From: Brachypterus glaber
Taxonomy: Eukaryota > Arthropoda > Insecta > Coleoptera > Kateretidae
Direction: 5' to 3'
Assembly (NCBI GenBank): GCA_958510825.1
Contig: OY294047.1
Location: 49,025,365-49,089,364 of the forward strand
Length of the DNA: 64,000 nucleotides
Shown: positions 57,661-64,000 of the stretch, piece by piece
Layout: each line of letters starts with the position of its first letter
Numbering within the stretch: position 1 is the stretch's first letter
The notes under the pieces: generated by a model
Seen by the model: the letters and a program-made list of their open reading frames with translations, nothing else
Databases searched by the model: none
What the model was told of the DNA's origin: nothing
Translations under genes and position numbers: made by a program

Positions 57661-59003
57661 TATACACATTCAAAACATGGCAACAAGGGCATTTGATACT
57701 TTGGACCCTAATTTTTTATCTCAAAAAATTTACAAATTAGGATTACGCTGTAAGATTAACAAGTGGATCCGTTCTTTTTTATAGAAAATTTATAGTAAAA
57801 ATAGGGTAAATGTTCTCGTCAAATTTTAATAGTAAAATAGGTACTCCTCAAGGAAGCGTCTTAGGACCTTGGCTTTTTTTATTATTTATAAACGACCTTC
57901 CTGACTATATAATTGAGGGCTTAATATTTATGTACGCAGATGATACCACCATTTTAATTTCTCATAAAAATTTACATACACTTAACTTACTTTTAAATAC
58001 TGTTTTACAAAAATTTAAAGAGTGGTGCGACAGAAATAAATTAATTATTAATATGAAAAAGACAGTTATAATAAACTTTGGCAGGAAACAAAAGAGTATG
58101 CAACTACAAAAATATAATTTTAACGATACGGAATTAACTACGGCAGAAAGTACAACTTTTCTAGGAATGGTCTTAGATAAAAATCTTTCTTGGGAATTAC
58201 ATACAAATTTTGTTGCCAAAAAAATAAACAGGGCTTTTTATGTTTTGTACTCTTTGAAAAAATCTGTAGGAATATCCCAACTATTAACAGTTTATTTCGC
58301 AAACGTGCACTCAGCTCTTTCGTACGGGATTTTAGTCTGGGGTCAGTGTAATGACATAGATAGGCTACTTATTATCCAAAAACGAATTTTGAGATTAATT
58401 TTTAATATAAAACCCCGTGATTCATGTCGTGATGTTTTTAAATTAAACAAGATTTTAACTGTGACGTCAATTTATTTATTTAAGATTTTAACTTTTATTT
58501 TTAATTTAAAAAAGGACCTTCAAACAATAAACAGCAACCACAAATATCCAACAAGAAATGGAGATTTGCTGTTGATGCCAAAACATAGATTAGAATTTTA
58601 TAAAAAATCTACCTATTATGCAGGTCGCTTTTATTTTAACATGTTGCCTCATGAACTAAGAAACTGTGATAAACTAAATGTGTTTAAGAAAAAACTCAAG
58701 GAGGTACTTATAAATAACTGTTTTTATTCCTTACAGGAGTTTATTAATTTCTGTAAAAAGTAGTAACCCTATATTTGTGATACCGTCTGTTTTTTTTTCT
58801 TTTTACTTTATTTCTATAACAAGTACTCCTATATTTGTGATACAACAGTCTGTTTTTTTTTCTTTTTATTTAATTTTTATTTTTTTTTTTCAGATTTTTG
58901 TACTTATTAAATATAGGTAGGCTTATGTATTAAAATGACATATCCAATCTATTGTAAAATAGCTTAATGGACGAATAAAGTTTTTATTTTTTTTTTTTTT
59001 TTT
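57661..59003 (+). mobile_element. Broken LINE fragment (CR1/Jockey-like)
   Basis: RT remnants in two frames at 57,680-57,784 and 57,810-58,763, a 3' UTR with a duplicated CTATATTTGTGATAC phrase (58,770 and 58,832), and a T-rich end after AATAAAG (58,975). It starts right at the edge of the CACAGTGGG element, so the TIR element may have inserted into a longer LINE, or the LINE may be truncated there. Confidence 0.8.
57675..58763 (+). pseudogene. Reverse transcriptase pseudogene
   Basis: ATRAFDTLDPNFLSQKIYKL (motif A region) ends at a stop near 57,782. The reading resumes with KIGTPQGSVLGPWLFLLFIN, then MYADDTTILI (YADD motif), FLGMVLDKNLSWELHTNF, and a CR1/Jockey-type C-terminus to 58,763. 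The stop/frameshift break and the missing N-terminus show it is dead. It is related to, but distinct from, the minus-strand copy at 50-51.6 kb. Confidence 0.88.
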
Positions 59004-59242
59004 AATAGAGAGTTAATAATCATAAAGACAAAATAAAGGAAAACTGAAAAATATAAACATTTAAACACAAACTGTACAATGTGTGATAGTATTCGTGATC
59101 CTTGGTGGTAATTTTTAATTTTGTTAATGGAAAGGGGTCTAGATAAAAAACAAACAATTTATAATTTTTTGACGTTTCTTTTGTAATATCAACTTCTTAA
59201 GAACTCTACAACTGTAGCTGTTGGTAACAATACAAAATAAAC
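59004..59242. other. AT-rich spacer
   Basis: Nothing recognised. Confidence 0.3.
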
Positions 59243-60218
59243 TTTTTTCACTACTAGCTTTAGAACATACATACAACATTATTTATCATGTTTTCAGACT
59301 GTGAAATAGTATATTATTTACCAAGTGAGAGAAGTTTAATATTTTTGACCTGCGTCAAATTGCGGGATGAGCGCGCTAGCGCGAAGCCCGCAAGACGCGG
59401 TCTAAAATGTTAAATCTTCACTCACGTGGAAAATATAGCATTTTTTTCACTACCAGTACAATTAATTAGCTATTTATTTATTTTACTAAAATTTAATAAA
59501 AAAGCTTATAAATTTAAAATATCACGCTGGCCATTAAAAAAACAAATGAATAACTTGACATTTCTGGCAGGAATTTTCTGGTGATCTGCTAAAATTATTA
59601 ACTTAGAAAGTGTTTCCGTGTTAAGTGTAATAAAATATATAAAAATGGAAAGTGAAATGCAAAAATGATTCTGGTACTCTCCCAGAAATGAGGGGACAGG
59701 CGAAAACTGTGAGGGAGAATCTGTTGCCTCAAAAATCAATATATGGGGGTTGTACCTCTAGTAATCTATGATCCTTACGGTAATATATGGGTTGTATAAT
59801 CTATGGTTGAATATGATGGAACAATGATTTTCACTTTTTGAAGTGTTTTTTGTAAAACATTTTTTATAGGTGCTAATTTATTTAATATTTTTTAATTTAT
59901 CATGCAATAAATAAATTTGGTGCCTAAAGACACTTGTAAATAGCAATGTGATTTAATAATTAAGTGAAACGTCAGATGCCAAAACAGCTGAATAAAAATT
60001 CATTATTAACCATGGTCCAATTTCATTATTTTTAGAACCTCTGACGTCATAGGTAGAGAAATAATATTTCTACCAATGAAAAGAACAGTAATAAAGATGT
60101 GGTTTTAGGCTGGTAGTGAAAAATCAATTTTATTCACCTATAAGAATAATAATTTTTTCTCTCCTAGTAAGAGTAAATTTTATAAACAATTGATTTCTGT
60201 CACTTTAGATGTTTCAGT
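59243..60218 (+). mobile_element. Family F repeat, copy 2, interrupted by family D
   Basis: Outer parts 59,243-59,307 and 60,124-60,218 match the reverse complement of 9,660-9,750 and 9,267-9,330. Between them is family D copy 3. Confidence 0.6.
59308..60123 (+). mobile_element. Family D element, copy 3
   Basis: Close to copy 1 over its whole length. It lies inside family F; comparison with the F copy at 9.3-9.7 kb defines its borders. The small ORF of copy 1 is frameshifted here. Confidence 0.7.
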
Positions 60219-60435
60219 TCTACCCAAAAAGGATAGAAGACATACATACACTCCCACTTCCACCCATCCAAACAAATTCTGTATTTGTTCTTTGTTGAAC
60301 AAATACAATATTTACTTGGTCGGGCGAAAAGTGTTACTATTATTTTTATTAAAGAAATTACTGGCGCCATCTAAATTTTAGTAGAATTATCTTATTCTAC
60401 AGATTCACATTAGCTATGTTCGTTCATGCCGCTCA

Positions 60436-60527
60436 GTGCTACACTTTTCGGCCAACCAAATAAATACTGTATTTGTTGTATGAAAAACAAATACAGTATT
60501 TATTTGGTTGGCTGGAAAGTGTAGCAC
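60436..60527. repeat. Hairpin with about 40-bp arms
   Basis: GTGCTACACTTTTCGGCCAA... pairs with ...TTGGCTGGAAAGTGTAGCAC with few mismatches. A looser relative with the same AAATACAATATTTACTTGG theme lies at about 60,265-60,335. Probably a very small MITE. Confidence 0.75.
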
Positions 60528-60868
60528 AAATGAGATAGAGATAGGGTAGACGTCTTTTGTTTCATAATTCTAGTTGTAGAGAGCTCCATTGGCAGATTTT
60601 TGTTTTTTGCATGTTTATTTTTTTATATTCTTCTTGTAGCTTTCTCGTCATATATTCAAAGTCGCATTACTATTACTACTTGGTCACCGGCAAACTTACG
60701 TTTCAATTTAAATAAGAAATCCCGTATTTCCCAACTTTTTTCAATCTATGAAATGTGAATACAAAACTTTACGACTTCGAATATGGACATTACAGCCATA
60801 AATTAAACCTGCGCTGGGTTATGCAGTTATTTTCATTTTATTGCTTCGTTTGGAAACTGCCCGTAAAC

Positions 60869-62245
60869 TAAAACAAGTCGTGAAGATATGTAATGCTTCT
60901 TATTGCGTAGTATACTCTTCACAGTGGTTATATTGCGTTTTCTCTCTACAGGGGTGCTCCGAAGCATGGGGGGGGGCGCAGTGCCGTAGCCAGAAAAAAA
61001 TATAGGGAGGCTCAGCCCCCAGGGTGGCACCCTCAAAATTAAAGTTTGTCTCTGAGGGTTTGAACCTAAACCTGGCGCCCCTACAAAAACAAAATTGGCT
61101 CCCCAAAAATTACCTTCAAGAAAAAAAGCTTTGTCCCTGAAGGTTTCTACCAAACTTGGCACCCTGCAAAAAAAAAAAAATTGGCGCCCAAAAATTACAT
61201 TAAAAAAAAAGCTTTGTCCCTGACGGTTTCTATCAAACTTGGCGCCCCTGCTAAAAAAAAATTGGCGCCCAAAGGTGGGTGACTTAAAAAATGCCAGGGG
61301 GACATCGAAAATTCCAGGGGGGGCTCAAACCAAGGCCAGGGGGCTTAGTCCCCCTGCCCCCCCCCCCTAGTTACGGCCCTGGGGGGGGGGGAATATTTCC
61401 GGACTTAAAATTGAGAAATTTACAAACTCGGACCCAGATCCTGATAGAAAATTTTTGATGACTAAAAAAAAAGGTTCTCACCAAAAGCTTTACCCCTAAC
61501 GGAAAATTTTAAAATAAAGAAAAAGAAAAGGTGATATGAGGTGCACCTCTGAAAAAAAAATCCCAACCCTGACTCTCTATATACTTTTCAAAATATAATT
61601 GTTTTGATCTCGTGCGCATACATTATTTTTTATACACTATGACAAAGTGGCGCCCTCTAAAACTTTTGGAGGTTGCTGAAAGTGAATCTAATAATAAAAA
61701 AAACTAGTAGTAGTTTTCGTGAAAATTGATATATTGGGTTTTTGAGGTTGCTGAAAGTGAATCTGATAATAAAAAAAATTCTTAATCCACCCCCTGAGGG
61801 GCAGGGGGTAGTTTTCTTAATAATTTGTATATTGGAGATTTTGTGGTCGCTAAAACTGAGTCTTATAATAAATTTTTTCTAATTTCACCCCCTGAGGGGT
61901 GGGGTGTGGTTTTTGTGAAAATTGGTATATTGGGGTTTTACGGTTGCTGAAAGAGAATCTGATAATAAAAAAATTCTAACACCACCCTCTAAGAGACGGG
62001 GGGTAGTTTTCGTGAAAATTGGTATATTTTTAAGGTTGCTAAAAGTGAATATGATAATAAAAATCCATTTTACGCGAGTAGGTGAAAAATGGGAAAGCTC
62101 TTTTACTGGGCAGTATATTTATTATTTCGTTTTCAATTTTAATGAACCTAGGCCTATAGGGGAAAGTATTATTTTGTTGGCAGCAGTATTTTGACTAAGA
62201 CCATATTAAACTCTTCTAGCACTTACGCGCTGTGGGTAGTATAAT
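60869..62245. mobile_element. Family A TIR element, copy 3, with two internal tandem arrays
   Basis: Left CTCTTCACAGTGGTTATATTG, right GCGCTGTGGGTAGTATAATA. Inside: a roughly 97-bp repeat with GGCGCCC and AAGCTTTGTCCCTGA (61,047-61,270), a G/C homopolymer-rich patch (61,300-61,390), and a roughly 100-bp repeat with GGTTGCTGAAAGTGAATCTG (61,660-62,065). Confidence 0.6.
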
Positions 62246-62356
62246 AATGTCAGTGCATGCTTTTGCCTCACAGGACAGATATCTTATGTCAGCAAAACGG
62301 ATTTTCCCATTGTTGTGTACAAAAGTTTTTTAAAAACAGTCTATAAACCTATCTGG

Positions 62357-63275
62357 CCGTAACAAAGTTGCAGGAGCTCCACGCGATATACAGTCAGTTT
62401 TGTCCCTTCCGAATGGCTTTCAATGCCATAAAAGTTTCCAACAAAGGTCGTAATACTGTATTGAATTTCGATGTATAAATATTAACTTTAACATATTTTC
62501 TGTTTTATTTTCCTTTACGTTGAGGTAGATGAAATAAGATTTTTAATAGGATAGATTCTTGTACTTTTTTACAGTTCAGTTCAGTTCAGTTCAGTTCAGT
62601 TCAGTTCAGTTCAGTTCAGTTCAGTTCAGCCGTAACAAAGTTGCAGGAGCTCCACGCGATATACAGTCAGTTTTGTCCCTTCCGAATGGCTTTCAATGCC
62701 ATAAAAGTTTCCAACAAAGGTCGTAATACTGTATTGAATTTCGATGTATTAATATTAACTTTAACATATTTTCTGTTTTATTTTCCTTTACGTTGAGGTA
62801 GATGAAATAAGATTTTTAATAGGATAGATTCTTGTACTTTTTTACAGTTCAGTTCAGTTAAGTTCAGTTCAATTCAGTTCAGTTCAGTTCAGTTCAGTTC
62901 AGTTCAGTTCAGCCGTAACAAAGTTGCAGGAGCTCCACGCGATATACAGTCAGTTTTGTCCCTTCCGAATGGCTTTCAATGCCATAAAAGTTTCCAACAA
63001 AGGTCGTAATACTGTATTGAATTTCGATGTATAAATATTAACTTTAACATATTTTCTGTTTTATTTTCCTTTACGTTGAGGTAGATGAAATAAGATTTTT
63101 AATAGGATAGATTCTTGTACTTTTTTACAGTTCAGTTCAGTTCAGTTCAGTTCAGTTCAGTTCAGTTCAGTTCAGTTCAGTTCAGTTCAGTTCAGTTCAG
63201 TTCAGTTTAGTTCAGTTCAGTTCAGTTCAGTTCAGTTCAGTTCAGTTCAGTTCAGTTTAGTTTAGTTTAGTTGAG
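62357..63275. repeat. Tandem array of about 280-bp units ending in (TTCAG)n
   Basis: CCGTAACAAAGTTGCAGGAG begins units at 62,357, 62,630 and 62,913. Each has about 215 bp of near-identical sequence followed by a TTCAG pentamer array of differing length; the third array is longest (about 63,128-63,270). Unit lengths differ by multiples of 5 bp. No ORF. Confidence 0.9.
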
Positions 63276-64000
63276 ACTTAGAAAGTAGAACTCAAAAATA
63301 AGACTCTTAACACTTAAGGCTAGGACACAGGAGGATTTTTGGCGCCTCCACTCGACACATAGCTGTCATTTCAGGTCTCTAGAGGGTCCTAGCCCTAACT
63401 GTGCCGAGCCTATTCCGGCTGGACCGGAAGACTGCCCCTCAGGCAGGGTTTTTTTAACTTGACCAGTTTTTTTTTCACCTCTCTTTTTATATGTTAAGCT
63501 TGTAATAAACCAATGAAACAATAGTTAATAAAGTTATTAAGGAACAAAACAAAACAAAATAGATGGCTTTAGCATTGAGAGGCACCTCTGGTGGCCTTTA
63601 GGTGGGTAAGTGTGGGTGTGGGTGGGACCTCTCTTTTCTCTTTTTTTTACACGACTTATTGTGTGATTATTTGTTTATCTGTGTAGTTGGTTTGGACTTT
63701 TTCAAACATTATAATTTAAATGGCCCATAATTCATTTATTAATATCATTTAATGAGCTTACCAGTCACATGTGAATTAATTAAATCAAACTTAATATTAT
63801 AATTCCCGTTTGTTTATAGCGATATTAATTAGTAATTACTAAATGCTAATTAGAAATAACTAATAATTTTGCGTTAAAAGGCTAAAATCGAATAATTACA
63901 CAGGACCACAATTTTTTTGTCGGTTGACGAGGATCAGGTGTATATTTGGTAGCTGAACCCGAATTAGTTTTGGTCCATCACGTCAGGGTCAGGGTTAAAT
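63276..64000. other. Right-edge region, possible LINE leader
   Basis: Partly GC-richer (63,335-63,440) with no ORF. Near 63,960-63,980 a minus-strand GGACCAAAACTAATTCGGGT resembles part of the 5' UTR of the full-length LINE, so another LINE may start beyond the window edge. Otherwise nothing recognised. Confidence 0.25.

Noticed and set aside
1..64000. CRISPR arrays, bacterial operons, riboswitches
   Set aside because: The window is eukaryotic; the regular repeats found are TIR elements, tandem repeats or microsatellites without a spacer pattern.

Overview
The window is AT-rich eukaryotic nuclear DNA from an arthropod, most likely an insect. The evidence is spliceosomal introns, an intronless invertebrate-type (i-type) lysozyme with insect-like CICEAASGC and CGPF signatures, LINEs of insect type (RNase-H-bearing and CR1/Jockey-like), tRNA-derived SINEs, and very many TA-flanked terminal-inverted-repeat (TIR) elements. 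A beetle is a reasonable guess, but the sequence alone does not settle it.

Two host genes can be read. (1) A multi-exon gene for a secreted SUEL/rhamnose-binding-lectin-type protein runs on the + strand from 7,399 to at least 22,750. It has a signal-peptide exon, then four lectin domains, each split over two exons, with small proline-rich linker exons (21-30 nt) between domains. All twelve exons keep a coherent phase pattern (1-2-1-1-2-1-1-2-1-1-2-1) and add up to 432 codons. Domains 1+2 and 3+4 are near-identical, so the second half is a recent duplication of a two-domain block; the 3' end of the gene was not found. (2) A complete single-exon i-type lysozyme lies at 32,988-33,482 (+), followed 150 bp later by a decayed lysozyme fragment. 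Both genes fit extracellular roles such as immunity, digestion or carbohydrate binding; a functional link between them is not shown.

Most of the rest is mobile DNA. Region by region: 0-7 kb holds hairpins and TIR elements; 7.4-22.8 kb is the lectin gene with introns full of MITEs, a near-perfect 265-bp-arm palindrome, a foldback-like element and a dead Tc1; 23-26 kb holds a SINE and family A; 26.4-32.6 kb is a full-length minus-strand LINE with both ORFs open, flanked by a 13-bp target duplication and sitting inside a 166-bp TIR element; 33-36 kb has the lysozyme locus and family D; 36-43 kb has three more SINEs, family A and a 1-kb TIR element; 43.6-45.9 kb is an element bounded by (TA)n on both sides; 46-49 kb is TIR elements and spacer; 50-51.7 kb is a 5'-truncated LINE; 53-55 kb is a TIR element with internal tandem repeats plus a LINE tail; 55.4-55.8 kb is a GAAGAAGAG simple repeat; 56.3-59 kb is a CACAGTG-ended TIR element beside a broken LINE; 59-62.3 kb is nested TIR families; 62.4-63.3 kb is a tandem array whose units end in (TTCAG)n.

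The most informative theme is nesting. Duplicated gene introns and repeated host elements give 'empty site' comparisons inside this one window, so several element boundaries and target duplications can be read directly.
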